Shown here in pieces: positions 51,652-60,298 of a stretch of 64,000 nucleotides of DNA. Under the pieces are notes generated by a model. It was not told the DNA's origin and did no database searches. It worked only from the letters and a program-made list of their open reading frames with translations. Source of the stretch: VXOI01 sp965261945 (GTDB lineage: Bacteria > Chloroflexota > Dehalococcoidia > Lucifugimonadales > UBA3495); assembly GCA_965261945.1 (NCBI GenBank), contig CBDHEF010000001.1, forward strand, positions 1 through 64,000. The letters are read 5' to 3'. Numbering within the stretch: the stretch's first letter is position 1; every line of letters begins with the position of its first letter. The position numbers were made by a program, and so were the translations under genes.

Positions 51652-52620
51652 ATGGCCGACGGACAGAGCGACCGCAGCTTCTACCGCAACTACTACCGCG
51701 AGATCGACGTGCTGCACGGCTTGCAGTCCGCGCCCGAAGAGCGGGACTGGCTGCTGACCACGCCCAAGGGCGACGTCAAGCAGTCCGACATCGTGCTGTA
51801 CCTGGGCTGCAACGTGATGCGCACGACGCACCTGGTACGGACGGTGATGGACGTCTTCAAGCTCCTGGACGTGGACTTCGCGGCGGTGGGCGGCGCGGCC
51901 TACTGCTGCGGCATCCAGCACCACCAGCGCGGCGACGAGGCGTCGGCCAAATCCGTCGCGGCGACCACCGCGGCCAACTTCCGCAAGTTCGAGCCGGAGC
52001 AGGTGGTCATGTGGTGTCCGTCGTGCATCTTCTTCTACGACGACATCATGGATATGCGCGAGGAATTCTCCTTCCAGCACGTAACCGAGTATCTGGTGCA
52101 GAACCTGGACAAGCTGGACTTCCAGCCGCAGCCGGAGACCACCGTGTCGCTGCACTACCACGCCGGCCGCCCGCAGTCGGACGCCGAGGCCCGGAGCGCG
52201 CTCAAGCTGTTGAGCCTGCTGCCCGGCGTGACGGTGCAAGACATCGGCGGCGACGAGCGCTTCGGACGCCACTGCACCCCGGCGGTGCGGCAGCAGATGG
52301 GGCCGGAGGCGTGGGACGAGATGAGCAGCCAGTGGGTGCAGAAGGCGGTGGACGCCGGCGCCGACACCTACGCCACGCTGTACCACGGTTGCCAGCGACA
52401 CATGTGCGGCCTCGAAGCCGACTACCCCGTCCGCGTGGAGCACTACCTGACGCTGGTCGGCCGCGCCCTCGGCATCGAGTACGAAGACCAGTACAAGAAA
52501 CACACCCTGTCGGGCAACCTCGACGCTATAATGGCCGAAACCGCCCCCTGCGCCATAGCCAGCAGCATCCCGCTGGAGGAGGCCAGGGAGGTCATAGGCC
52601 GCACCTTCCCGGCGCGGTAG
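51652..52620 (+). CDS. CCG-domain (heterodisulfide-reductase B-like) protein
   Basis: A 322-residue protein with AAGGAG before its ATG. Two cysteine-rich CCG-like modules are seen: YLGCNVMRTTH with GGAAYCCG and VMWCPSCIFFY in the first half, and RHCTPAV with YHGCQRHMCG in the second. The first is typical of HdrB/GlpC/LutA-type domains that bind a non-cubane [4Fe-4S] cluster or act in thiol-disulfide electron transfer; in the second some ligands are replaced by His. It may carry electrons between a dehydrogenase and a quinone or disulfide. It follows the GGT gene by 114 bp. No HdrA or HdrC gene is adjacent. Confidence 0.82.
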   Translation: MADGQSDRSFYRNYYREIDVLHGLQSAPEERDWLLTTPKGDVKQSDIVLYLGCNVMRTTHLVRTVMDVFKLLDVDFAAVGGAAYCCGIQHHQRGDEASAKSVAATTAANFRKFEPEQVVMWCPSCIFFYDDIMDMREEFSFQHVTEYLVQNLDKLDFQPQPETTVSLHYHAGRPQSDAEARSALKLLSLLPGVTVQDIGGDERFGRHCTPAVRQQMGPEAWDEMSSQWVQKAVDAGADTYATLYHGCQRHMCGLEADYPVRVEHYLTLVGRALGIEYEDQYKKHTLSGNLDAIMAETAPCAIASSIPLEEAREVIGRTFPAR

Positions 52621-52626
52621 AGGGCG

Positions 52627-53109
52627 TCAGAGGGCGGCGAGGGCGCTTTCGGGGGAGATGACGTTCAGGCCGTAGCGGGCTTGGATGCTGGAGGTTGCGA
52701 GGTCTTCGCGTAGCGGGCGGTCCGTGGTTATCAGGGTCGTATCCTTGCCTGATTCTTCGACCGCCAGCCTGATGATGAACACGTCATCCCGACTGCCCGC
52801 AGGTATGTCGTTCTCTTCGGGAAACGGCGGGGCGGTGTGTCCTAAGCCGTCAATCTTTCCAGTTCTTCGGAGCAATTCCCAAAGCCTGATCCTTACGTAA
52901 GGGCCTCTTTCAGAGTGAAAGTGAGCCGGATTGTATAGTTGGCCGTCGTATTTTCCCCATAAAACGTCATCTACTACGAAGGTGCGCTCGCTTTCGTCAG
53001 CAATCGTCTCGAATAGGTATCTACAATCAAGGCTTGGCTGGTCGTACTCGTTCAGACCTCTCTGAGCGTAGATGACAATGTTCTCGTCGAGAATGTACCT
53101 TGCTGTCAT
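52627..53109 (-). CDS. PIN-like nuclease, partner of an AAA ATPase
   Basis: A 160-residue protein with a PIN-like layout: YILDENIVIYAQRG gives the first acidic pair, RTFVVDDVLWGKYDG a second acidic group, SRDDVFIIRLAVE a third, and LITTDRPLRED the final conserved Asp. PIN domains are metal-dependent RNases and often serve as toxins. Its start overlaps the stop of the upstream ATPase gene by 4 bp, so the two are translationally coupled. An ATPase plus PIN pair is a candidate anti-phage or toxin unit. Family assignment rests on motif spacing only. Confidence 0.65.
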   Translation of the reverse strand: MTARYILDENIVIYAQRGLNEYDQPSLDCRYLFETIADESERTFVVDDVLWGKYDGQLYNPAHFHSERGPYVRIRLWELLRRTGKIDGLGHTAPPFPEENDIPAGSRDDVFIIRLAVEESGKDTTLITTDRPLREDLATSSIQARYGLNVISPESALAAL

Positions 53110-54083
53110 GCTCTGGTTCGCAGGCCGCCCACGTAGCGGCGTATCTCATCGCGGGTCGCTTCGTCGAATCCGGTCAGCCCGCCCTTGGTCTGGCCCCGCT
53201 CCGTAACTTCAATCTCCGTGGCGGAGCATTCACCCTTTTCGTCTTTCTCGAAGGAGTAGATCGCCAGTTCGTCCGTAGTTAGCTTCCCCTCCGCCACCAG
53301 CGTGAGCAGCCGTCCCGCGACATACTCACTGTGCGTGGTCATAATTATTTGCTTGTCCTCGGCCTTGGCGGTCTCAGCCAGCACCTCCGCCAGCTCCGCC
53401 TGCGCCTTGGGGTGCAGGTGAATCTCTGGCTCCTCGATGAGTACGGTGGCCGTTTTCTGAGCCTCAATTAGCTCATGGACCAGCAAGATCAGCGCGTTGG
53501 CTCCAAATCCCTCCATGACGATGTTTAGGACCCCCGATGGTCCAACGGAATTGACCTCAACGGATTGCGGTGGGACTGTATCCACACGCATCCCTGTACC
53601 AGTTACCCTACGCAGCACATCGGAAATTCGCTCCTCTGTAGCACGGCTATAGCCTAAATTCGATGCCAGTTGCTCTTCTTGTATACCTAGTCCTTTCTGA
53701 ATTTCAATGTGGTTAAAATATTTCTCCCTCATAGGATAAGTTGACCTGACCAGTCCCCTACCGGAGGGAACAAATCTCATTCTTTCAAGACAGCTCTCCC
53801 TATTTGGGCCGCGAGCTTGAAGTTCATCCACTTCAAAGTAAATTGAAGTTGCACCAGATTCACGAAAATAGTTCGGAAACAAGTTTGATAGTTCGACGAA
53901 GTTAACGAACTCACCTTGGATTTTAAAGTCGTTGCCTCCCACCGACTGCTTCAGCAGCAGCAGCGCCTGTAGGATGCTGGACTTCCCCGTCCCGTTCGGC
54001 CCGATCAGCACCGTCAGCCGCTTGGGGTTGATGCTGACTTGGCGGAAGCACTTGAAGTTCTCCAGGGTGATGTTCGTTATCAT
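53106..54083 (-). CDS. AAA ATPase (ABC-like, DUF3696 type), first gene of a candidate defense pair
   Basis: A 325-residue ATPase: Walker A GPNGTGKSS (residues 28-36), LENFKCFRQV at the start as in RecF/SMC-like ATPases, MEGFGANALILLVHELIEAQ, Walker B VLIEEPEIHLHPKAQ, and the switch histidine in MTTHSEY. The C-terminal GLTGFDEATRDEI matches DUF3696-type ATPases. It is coupled to the PIN gene by a 4-bp overlap and starts 23 bp downstream of the ABC exporter's stop on the same strand. It probably senses a signal and controls the PIN partner. Confidence 0.85.
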   Translation of the reverse strand: MITNITLENFKCFRQVSINPKRLTVLIGPNGTGKSSILQALLLLKQSVGGNDFKIQGEFVNFVELSNLFPNYFRESGATSIYFEVDELQARGPNRESCLERMRFVPSGRGLVRSTYPMREKYFNHIEIQKGLGIQEEQLASNLGYSRATEERISDVLRRVTGTGMRVDTVPPQSVEVNSVGPSGVLNIVMEGFGANALILLVHELIEAQKTATVLIEEPEIHLHPKAQAELAEVLAETAKAEDKQIIMTTHSEYVAGRLLTLVAEGKLTTDELAIYSFEKDEKGECSATEIEVTERGQTKGGLTGFDEATRDEIRRYVGGLRTRA

Positions 54084-54106
54084 GGCGGCTACCTTCTGGG
54101 GCCGTT

Positions 54107-56092
54107 CTATCGGGGGCGGTTGGTGGTCAGGGCGGGTTCCGGGACCTCGATGGGCGTGATGCTGCCGTCGCTGAAGACCACGCCATCCTCGCAGTGGGCT
54201 TCAATGAGGCCGCTGCCGAACTGCTCGCGGTAGAGGCGGGAGTAGAGGCCGTCGTTGGAAAGCAGCTCGTCGTGATTCCCGTGCTCCACGATTTTGCCCC
54301 GGTCAATGACGTATATCACGTCGGCGGACAGGATGGTGGAGAGGCGGTGGGCGACGACCAGCGTGGTGCGGCCGCGCATCAGCGGTTGCAGGGCGGCCTG
54401 CACGTAGCGCTCGCTGGCGGTGTCCAGAGCCGAGGTCGCCTCGTCCAGTATCAGGATGCGCGGCTGGTGCAGTATGACCCGGGCGATGGAAAGGCGCTGC
54501 CGCTCGCCGCCGGAAAGCCGGAACCCGCGCTCGCCGACTATGGTGTCATAACCCTCGGGCAGATCCATGATGCGGTCGTGGATGAAGGCCGCCCGCGCCG
54601 CCTCCATCATTTCCTCCCGGCTGGCGTCGGGGCGGGCGTAGAGCAGGTTCTTCTCCATCGTCGCGTGAAACAGATAGCTTTCCTGAGTCACGTAGCCGAT
54701 TGTCTCCGACAGGTCGGCCAGGCGTATCTGCCGCACGTCTATGCCGTCGATAGACACCGCGCCCTCAGTCGTGTCGTAAAGGCGGGGAACGAGGGAGGCG
54801 ATGGTCGTCTTGCCGGCGCCGCTGGGGCCGACGAAGGCGGCCATCTGCCCCGGCGGGATGCGCAGGCTCACGCCGTCCAGCGCCCACTGGCGGTCGTCGG
54901 CGTCCTCCGGCTCCTCTCCCTCGGCGCGCCGGTAGTTGACCCGCACCGAGTCGAAGGTTATTTCACCGGCGACTTTGTCGGCGGGCAGAGAGCGGGCATC
55001 GGGCGAGTCCACGATTTCCTGCTTCATGTCCAGATAGCCGAAGATTCGCTCGAACATCGCCAGCGAGGACTGAAGCTCCACCGACACTTGCAACAGGCGT
55101 CCCACGGGGAAGTACAGGCGGTTTTGCAGAACGGTGAAGGCGATGATAGTGCCCGGGGAGATCACCGATGAGCCGCCCCCCGACATCATGTATCCCGCCA
55201 GCAGGTAGATTGCCACGGGACTGACGGAAAGGAAGGCCATCACCACTGCGAAAAAGGAATGTCCAATCATCTGCTGGCGCACGGTCAGGTCGGACAGCTC
55301 CTGGTTGTGGCGGCGGAAGTTGGCCATCTCCTCGGGTTGCCGCCCGAAGAGCTTCGCCAGCATGATTCCCGAAACCGACAGCGTTTCCTGGGTGATGACG
55401 GTCATCTCGGCCATGGACTTCTGAGTGCGGGAAGTGACCTCCCGTCGCTTCTGGCCCACCCACTGAGCCATGAAGAAATAGAGAGGCACAGTGGCGACGG
55501 CTACCAGGGTCAACTGCCAAGACAGGAAAATCATGGCGCCTAGGGTGCTGGCCAGAATGGCGATGTTGGCTATGGTGTCGCTCAGGGTGGTGGTAACCAC
55601 CGACTGAATGCCGCCGACGTCATTGGATACCCGGGACTGTATCTCGCCGGTGCGGGTGCCGGTGAAGAACCGGAGCGACATCCCTTGCAGGTGGGTATAG
55701 ACGGCATCGCGCAGGTCGCGCATGACGTACTGCCCGACCTTGTTGGTGATGTAGGTTTGGAAGACCCCCATGGCCGCATTAACCGAGGCAATAGCCACCA
55801 TCACGCCGCCCAGAATCCACAGAATGCCAACGTTGGGCGTCAGGGTGACTTTGGTAATCTCATCCTTCGGGAACAGCCCGTCGTCGAACACCACCTGGAT
55901 GAGCATCGGGTTCACCACGCCCAGGGTGGACGTGACCAGAATGAAGCACACGACGACGGCCACCTGGGCCCGGTAGGGGCGGAATAGCCGCACCACCCTA
56001 GGCACAAGGGGGCGCCCGGCGTCGGGCGCCGGGTCGGTGGAGGGAGGCTCCACCGATGCGCCGCGGGAGCGATGTGTCGTTGGCGTTGTCAT
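54107..56092 (-). CDS. ABC exporter (fused membrane and ATP-binding domains)
   Basis: A 661-residue half-transporter. Residues 35-330 form the six-helix membrane domain; residues about 370-630 form the ATPase with Walker A GPSGAGKTT, Q-loop GYVTQES, signature LSGGERQRLSIAR, Walker B ILILDEAT and H-loop VVAHRLST. It matches lipid-, peptide- or drug-exporting type IV ABC transporters (MsbA-like) that act as homodimers. An N-terminal charged extension of 35 residues precedes helix 1. Its substrate is unknown. Confidence 0.93.
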   Translation of the reverse strand: MTTPTTHRSRGASVEPPSTDPAPDAGRPLVPRVVRLFRPYRAQVAVVVCFILVTSTLGVVNPMLIQVVFDDGLFPKDEITKVTLTPNVGILWILGGVMVAIASVNAAMGVFQTYITNKVGQYVMRDLRDAVYTHLQGMSLRFFTGTRTGEIQSRVSNDVGGIQSVVTTTLSDTIANIAILASTLGAMIFLSWQLTLVAVATVPLYFFMAQWVGQKRREVTSRTQKSMAEMTVITQETLSVSGIMLAKLFGRQPEEMANFRRHNQELSDLTVRQQMIGHSFFAVVMAFLSVSPVAIYLLAGYMMSGGGSSVISPGTIIAFTVLQNRLYFPVGRLLQVSVELQSSLAMFERIFGYLDMKQEIVDSPDARSLPADKVAGEITFDSVRVNYRRAEGEEPEDADDRQWALDGVSLRIPPGQMAAFVGPSGAGKTTIASLVPRLYDTTEGAVSIDGIDVRQIRLADLSETIGYVTQESYLFHATMEKNLLYARPDASREEMMEAARAAFIHDRIMDLPEGYDTIVGERGFRLSGGERQRLSIARVILHQPRILILDEATSALDTASERYVQAALQPLMRGRTTLVVAHRLSTILSADVIYVIDRGKIVEHGNHDELLSNDGLYSRLYREQFGSGLIEAHCEDGVVFSDGSITPIEVPEPALTTNRPR

Positions 56093-56171
56093 CCTCGCAA
56101 GTCCAAGGGGCTGTCCTCAGCCGGAGTGCGGCTGAACTATATGGCATTCTATTACAGGGTCTGTTAGTTGT

Positions 56172-56200
56172 GCCCTCTCCCTTCGGGGAGGGTCAGGGTG
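56172..56200. repeat. Dispersed CCCTCTCCC...GGGAGGGTCAGGGTGG repeat
   Basis: A member of the CCCTCTCCC family between two minus-strand genes. Confidence 0.7.
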
Positions 56201-56223
56201 GAGGGCGGGCTGTTGCCGGAGAG

Positions 56224-57354
56224 CTACCAGGTCTTGATGACCGGCAGCACCTCCTTGCCAAACAGGCCGATGTTGGACATGGTGGCGTCGTGGGACATCT
56301 TGGACTCCTGGCCGTACATGATCAGGTGCTCCATGCCCAGCCGTTTGTGCAGGTATTCCAGTTTCTCAAGGACCTGGTCGGGGGTGCCGCAGACGATGTG
56401 ATAGTTGTCCTTTAGCTCCTCGTAGGTCTGGTTCGCCAGGGGCTTGACCGTGCGGCGGGCGGCAACGGCGGCGCTGGCCTGGGAGCGGTAGCCGACGGGG
56501 TTCATGTACTCGCGGGGCGCCCGGGTGGTGGGGCCCATGCGCCAGACGAAGTGCTTGGCCTCCTCGTTGGCCTTCTCCTCCGTCTCGGCCACGTAGCAGC
56601 AGAGCAGGTAGCCGAAATTGTCGGGCGTTGTCTCCCGGCCCTCCTCGGCGGCTGCCTGCCGGTACATGCCGAACAGCTCCTCGGTAACGTCCACGTCGGT
56701 CAGGAAGGCCACGTAGGTGTAGCCGTGGCGGCCGGCCCACTCGGCGGTCTCGGGGCTGGAAGTGCCGGGCACCCACACCGGCGGATGCGGCTTCTGGATG
56801 GGCACCATCCACGGGTTGACCGCCCGGTAGTTGAAGTGCTTGCCCTCCCAACGGAAGGGTCCCGGAGTCGTCCACGTCTTGATCAGCAGGTCGTGGCACT
56901 CCTCGAACCGCTCCCGGTTCTCCACCGGGTTCATGTTGGTGGAAACGGTTTCGACTCCCGTCCCGCGCACCATGCCGGAGATGACGCGCCCGCCCGAGAT
57001 GACGTCGATCATGGCGATCTCCTCGGCGAGGCGCACAGGGTTCTCGTGGATGGGCAGGATGTTGCCCAGCAGCAGAATCTTGGCGTTCTGCGTTGTTCGG
57101 GCCAGCACGGCGGCGGTCAGGTTGCACGAGGCGTTCATGCACGACGGCGTGCTGTGGTGCTCATTGACCATGATGCCTTCATAGCCCAACTCGTCCACGT
57201 ACTGGCACTCGTCGAAGTACCTCTTGAAGAGCTGGTTCGCCGTAGGGGGGTCGAAATAGCTGTTGGGAAAAGTCAGCCGTATGGACGGATGCTTCTCCGC
57301 CTCCTCGTCGGGATACTCATGGTAGGGAAACTCGCTGAAGTAGTAGACCTTCAT
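56224..57354 (-). CDS. Luciferase-like (LLM) flavin-dependent monooxygenase
   Basis: A complete 376-residue enzyme. VYYFSEFPYHEYPDEEAEK at the start, IMVNEHHSTPSCMN with the conserved EHH, LGNILPIHENPVRLAEEIAM, DVISGGRVISGMVRGTG and FNYRAVNPWMVPIQKPHPP are the family's flavin- and substrate-binding regions. It uses FMNH2 (or F420H2) and O2 to oxidise an organic compound. It is the intact counterpart of the truncated luciferase-like gene at 17804. It starts 3 bp after the stop of the membrane coiled-coil gene, so it may be co-transcribed with it. Confidence 0.9.
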   Translation of the reverse strand: MKVYYFSEFPYHEYPDEEAEKHPSIRLTFPNSYFDPPTANQLFKRYFDECQYVDELGYEGIMVNEHHSTPSCMNASCNLTAAVLARTTQNAKILLLGNILPIHENPVRLAEEIAMIDVISGGRVISGMVRGTGVETVSTNMNPVENRERFEECHDLLIKTWTTPGPFRWEGKHFNYRAVNPWMVPIQKPHPPVWVPGTSSPETAEWAGRHGYTYVAFLTDVDVTEELFGMYRQAAAEEGRETTPDNFGYLLCCYVAETEEKANEEAKHFVWRMGPTTRAPREYMNPVGYRSQASAAVAARRTVKPLANQTYEELKDNYHIVCGTPDQVLEKLEYLHKRLGMEHLIMYGQESKMSHDATMSNIGLFGKEVLPVIKTW

Positions 57355-57357
57355 ATT

Positions 57358-57879
57358 TCAGTCCTGATTTGGATTGCTTGAAATGTGGTTTTCTGCGCGG
57401 GCGCGGCGGTGCATTCGGCGGCGGCGCCGTGATCTCAGAGCTCGGCGGAGGTGGTTCCGCTCGGCCTGAGCCTCGGCTAATTCGGCCTGAGCTTCGGCTA
57501 ATTCGGCCTGAGCTTCGGCTAATTCGGCCTCCGTCCGGGCCTCGCGTTGCTCTCTGGCCCTTTGAGGTTCATCCAGCAGCTTCCTTTTCAGATAAGATGC
57601 GAGAACCATAGCCCCTCCAACTAGTTCCGTTGCGAAAAAACTGACTCCGGCCGCTCCAATAGCGACGGAGCCGACAGACTTAATGACAACAGCCGCTATA
57701 TCATGGCCGTTGCCTGTGGGCAACTGTGCGATTTCATAATAAACCAGGTAACCCGTTCCGAAAACAAAGAAGATGCCGAACAGTAAAATGTACAGCTTCA
57801 GGAATCCAGCAGCCACGCTCCAAATGGATTCTCGCTGACCGTCCTCGCGGTTATCTCCCTGGGGTTGCGCCGCGCTCAC
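57358..57879 (-). CDS. Membrane protein with repetitive coiled-coil tail, coupled to an HsdR_N-like gene
   Basis: A 173-residue protein starting at a GTG (57879) that overlaps the stop of the gene before it. Two transmembrane helices (about residues 24-46 and 68-92) are followed by a cytoplasmic coiled coil with three to four copies of AELAEAQ, then an Arg/His-rich tail. The heptads are encoded by 21-bp repeats. Coupling with a restriction-like protein suggests they work together, for instance as membrane effector and sensor, but this is inference. Confidence 0.65.
   Translation of the reverse strand: MSAAQPQGDNREDGQRESIWSVAAGFLKLYILLFGIFFVFGTGYLVYYEIAQLPTGNGHDIAAVVIKSVGSVAIGAAGVSFFATELVGGAMVLASYLKRKLLDEPQRAREQREARTEAELAEAQAELAEAQAELAEAQAERNHLRRALRSRRRRRMHRRARAENHISSNPNQD
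57461..57530. repeat. 21-bp tandem repeats coding for AELAEAQ heptads
   Basis: Slightly more than three copies of TCGGCCTGAGCTTCGGCTAA plus one base, in the minus-strand membrane protein gene. Confidence 0.85.
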
Positions 57880-58868
57880 CCAAATCGCAGTTCTACGATA
57901 GCGGGATCAACGCCTAACTTGGTCAGCAGAAATTTGGCGTTTCTTATCGAATCTTGTGAGCTGTGGTTGGTTTCGACAAAAATGCCGGTTGAAGTCTGTC
58001 GCGGTTGGGCAAAATTATTCCCGTTAGGATTCTTCTTTGAAGGAGGATGCTGCGGCGTAGTATTCGCTATTACCCTGACACCTGTGCCACTGGGATTTGG
58101 CACGGGGCAATCTTTCTCGCACAGTTTTCCGCTGCCGGTCAGCCACTCGCAAACCTCGAACCAAATATCCACCCAATTCTTGACCGGCTTCGAACCTGCC
58201 CCAGAGAATCTGATTCCAATTGGCTTGTTATCTCCCAGATTGTAGTTGACGTCTGTAAGTGGTTTCCAATCCGTTTCAACAGGCGTTGGACTCGAAAACA
58301 CAGATGCCTGAGGTGCCAGCGCTGACGTAGATGGCGCATTTATAGGCTGTGCCGGAGTAGCCAGAACTGGCGTGCTCGCCGCCACCGGCTGCCCCGATGC
58401 AAGGTTGGGCCGCCAGAGCAGGAGGAGTTTCAGAGCAGCTTCGTGGACTGGAGTATCGGCGATGGATACGTCCAATATGCGTCTTTCCTCCAGTTGGCCG
58501 CGCTTGAACACCTCGTACAATTCCCATTTGTCTCCGTCAGTAAGCCCTGCGAATTCCACGCCCGACGCATTGGAGTAATTGAGCATCTGCATCCGGTGCG
58601 ATGCCAGAGGCTCCCCCAATTTCTTGGCTTCCACAGTGGCCGATGGGCTGCCACTACTGTCAAGCAAAGCATAGTCGGCCTTGCGCCCACTCACATCGTA
58701 CTCAGGTAGTACCATAGCCGGGTCGGACGTGTCCCACCCCAGCGCTTTCAACAGCGGGTCAATCAGCGCCATGCGTGTGCGGGTCTCGTTTTCCCGCAAG
58801 GCCGCTCCGTGCGTGGCGATGCGCTCTTTGAGCGTCTCGATTACTCCAACCAAATCGTCCAACAGCAT
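57876..58868 (-). CDS. HsdR_N-like (type I restriction R-subunit N-terminal) protein, stand-alone
   Basis: A 330-residue protein. Residues 1-150 resemble the nuclease domain at the N-terminus of type I restriction HsdR subunits: TRMALIDPLLKALGWDTSDP, VLPEYDVSGRKADYALLD and SATVEAKKLGEPL, giving the D...ExK core of PD-(D/E)xK nucleases. The helicase domain of HsdR is absent. A Pro/Ala-rich linker (about 160-205) leads to a second domain (residues 205-330) with NWVDIWFEVCEWLTGSGKLC that is unassigned. It overlaps the following membrane coiled-coil gene by 4 bp. Confidence 0.75.
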   Translation of the reverse strand: MLLDDLVGVIETLKERIATHGAALRENETRTRMALIDPLLKALGWDTSDPAMVLPEYDVSGRKADYALLDSSGSPSATVEAKKLGEPLASHRMQMLNYSNASGVEFAGLTDGDKWELYEVFKRGQLEERRILDVSIADTPVHEAALKLLLLWRPNLASGQPVAASTPVLATPAQPINAPSTSALAPQASVFSSPTPVETDWKPLTDVNYNLGDNKPIGIRFSGAGSKPVKNWVDIWFEVCEWLTGSGKLCEKDCPVPNPSGTGVRVIANTTPQHPPSKKNPNGNNFAQPRQTSTGIFVETNHSSQDSIRNAKFLLTKLGVDPAIVELRFG

Positions 58869-58895
58869 CGCAGCACCTATCAGTCGGCGTTCTCG

Positions 58896-59552
58896 CTATT
58901 GTAGCAGTTCATCCACCGCCAGCCTGATGCCGGGCAGGGCCTGGATGGTCAGCGTGTCGCCCCGGCGGTAGCGCCGCACGTCGGCATAGCCTTCTGGCGT
59001 GGGTTGCCGGGAGACCTCGATTTCCTCGGAGGCGACAACTAGAATCCATAATTCAGGAATACCACCTTGGGCGTAGCGCCTTGCTTTGTCGTCGCGGTCG
59101 TTTCTTAGAGTAGAAGCCGAGACTTCGACAATCAGGAGAATGTCCTCTGGCCGCGGAACATTACTTTCGTCCCTTGAGGACTCTGGAGTGAGTAGCGCGA
59201 TGTCCGGCTGCGGCCCGGTCTGGTCGTTGAGGCGAATTGTGGAACCGATGTAAACACGGATTTCCCGAGGCACTCTTTCCCAGAAAGCCCTCGCAACGTC
59301 GCTGACTCGATTCCCGTGCGGCCTGCCGATTGGCGCCATTTCCACTACAACTCCGTCAATGAGTTCCACCAGGTCGTCCGTGTCAAAGACGCCCGCTTCG
59401 GCCATCCGCACGAACTCGTCGACGGTGAACTTGCGCGCCATTGCCCCCGTCAGTTCACCAGCATACTGCGAGGTTGACCTGTCAGGATTTAGGGTTTTTG
59501 CCAACTTGCGCTGCTCATCGCTGAATGTGTACTGCCCTATTACCTTACGCAT
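58896..59552 (-). CDS. Uma2-family nuclease-like protein
   Basis: A 218-residue protein; the Uma2 domain begins near residue 38 (MARKFTVDEFVRMAEAGVF), so 59441 is an alternative start, although AGGAGG lies just upstream of 59552. The fold is PD-(D/E)xK-like: LVELIDGVVVEMAPIGRPHG, GPQPDIALLTPES and ILLIVEVSASTLRNDR, with the first acidic residue in PDIALL and the second in EVS. Uma2 proteins are widespread in multicopy families; their role is unknown. It is upstream of the HsdR_N-like gene on the same strand, 27 bp away. Confidence 0.85.
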   Translation of the reverse strand: MRKVIGQYTFSDEQRKLAKTLNPDRSTSQYAGELTGAMARKFTVDEFVRMAEAGVFDTDDLVELIDGVVVEMAPIGRPHGNRVSDVARAFWERVPREIRVYIGSTIRLNDQTGPQPDIALLTPESSRDESNVPRPEDILLIVEVSASTLRNDRDDKARRYAQGGIPELWILVVASEEIEVSRQPTPEGYADVRRYRRGDTLTIQALPGIRLAVDELLQ

Positions 59553-59599
59553 AACCTCCTCGCACCAGAGCGAAAGAATCTGCCCGAACCATGCCTCGC

Positions 59600-60040
59600 C
59601 TACGCCGCCAGATCCTCGACTACCAGGCGGCAGCCCAATAATTCCAAAGCCTCGACTACTTCATTTATGGAGGTTCGGTAGTCCAATATCAGCAGTTTCT
59701 TGACTTGGGATTCTGCCAGGCCCAGACGCGCTGCCAAGTTTGAGGCGGTGACACCCTGTTCACCCATGGCCGCGTACAAGTCCAGTTGGGCGGCGATGAG
59801 CGGCTGGACAGTCAAAAGCTCCTGTCCCTTTGCCCAGGCGCTGGGTGTCGGCAGTTCCTCTTGACAATCCATGTACGCCGCCAAGGCTACGACCAAGCAG
59901 TCCTCGGCCATTGTCATGGCCGTTTTCCAGTCACGTCCGCAAGTCAAAGCTCCTCGGATGTCTGGGAAAGACACGTTGTACCAACCCCTATATGCTTCGT
60001 CCTTTTCAGGTTCCAATATGCAGGGATAGACGTATTTCAT
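59600..60040 (-). CDS. hicB: HicB-type antitoxin
   Basis: A 146-residue antitoxin. The N-terminal half is the HicB fold (YRGWYNVSFPDIRGALTCGR, TAMTMAEDCLVVALAAYMD) and the C-terminal half holds a helix-turn-helix (GVTASNLAARLGLAESQVKK) that would bind the operon promoter. It begins 3 bp after the stop of the HicA gene, so both are made together. It neutralises HicA and represses the operon. HicB at the second position of a HicA-HicB operon is the usual order. Confidence 0.85.
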   Translation of the reverse strand: MKYVYPCILEPEKDEAYRGWYNVSFPDIRGALTCGRDWKTAMTMAEDCLVVALAAYMDCQEELPTPSAWAKGQELLTVQPLIAAQLDLYAAMGEQGVTASNLAARLGLAESQVKKLLILDYRTSINEVVEALELLGCRLVVEDLAA

Positions 60041-60043
60041 AGG

Positions 60044-60250
60044 TCAGAAATTCCTCCTGTCGATGTCCAGTTCTCTGAGCATGAACATCAAAGTACCGGT
60101 GGCAATTTCACCATGTTGCACCTGTGTACGGCGGTCTCCCACGTATATCGTCCCGTGGCTTCCTTTCCCCTTCTGAGGGTCAAAATCCCACTCCAATCCG
60201 TTGCGCCTGGCGTAGCGTCGCGCCCGACGGATAAATTCTCGTCCGTTCAT
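60044..60250 (-). CDS. hicA: HicA-type toxin (mRNA interferase)
   Basis: A 68-residue toxin of the HicA family with a double-stranded-RNA-binding-like fold. KGKGSHGTIYVGDRRTQV contains the catalytic histidine of the GSH motif, and an Arg-rich N-terminal helix (EFIRRARRYARRNG) is present. HicA cleaves mRNA during stress and is held by HicB from the next gene. Size matches the family (55-80 residues). Confidence 0.88.
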   Translation of the reverse strand: MNGREFIRRARRYARRNGLEWDFDPQKGKGSHGTIYVGDRRTQVQHGEIATGTLMFMLRELDIDRRNF

Positions 60251-60298
60251 TCCCTGATAGCTTCACCTTTGGGCGCGACTGCCGAATACGCAGGCCCC

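Noticed and set aside
50887..52503. 538-codon frame on the minus strand opposite the GGT and CCG-domain genes
   Set aside because: It is antisense to two well-supported genes, has no family similarity and arises from the GC-rich third codon positions.
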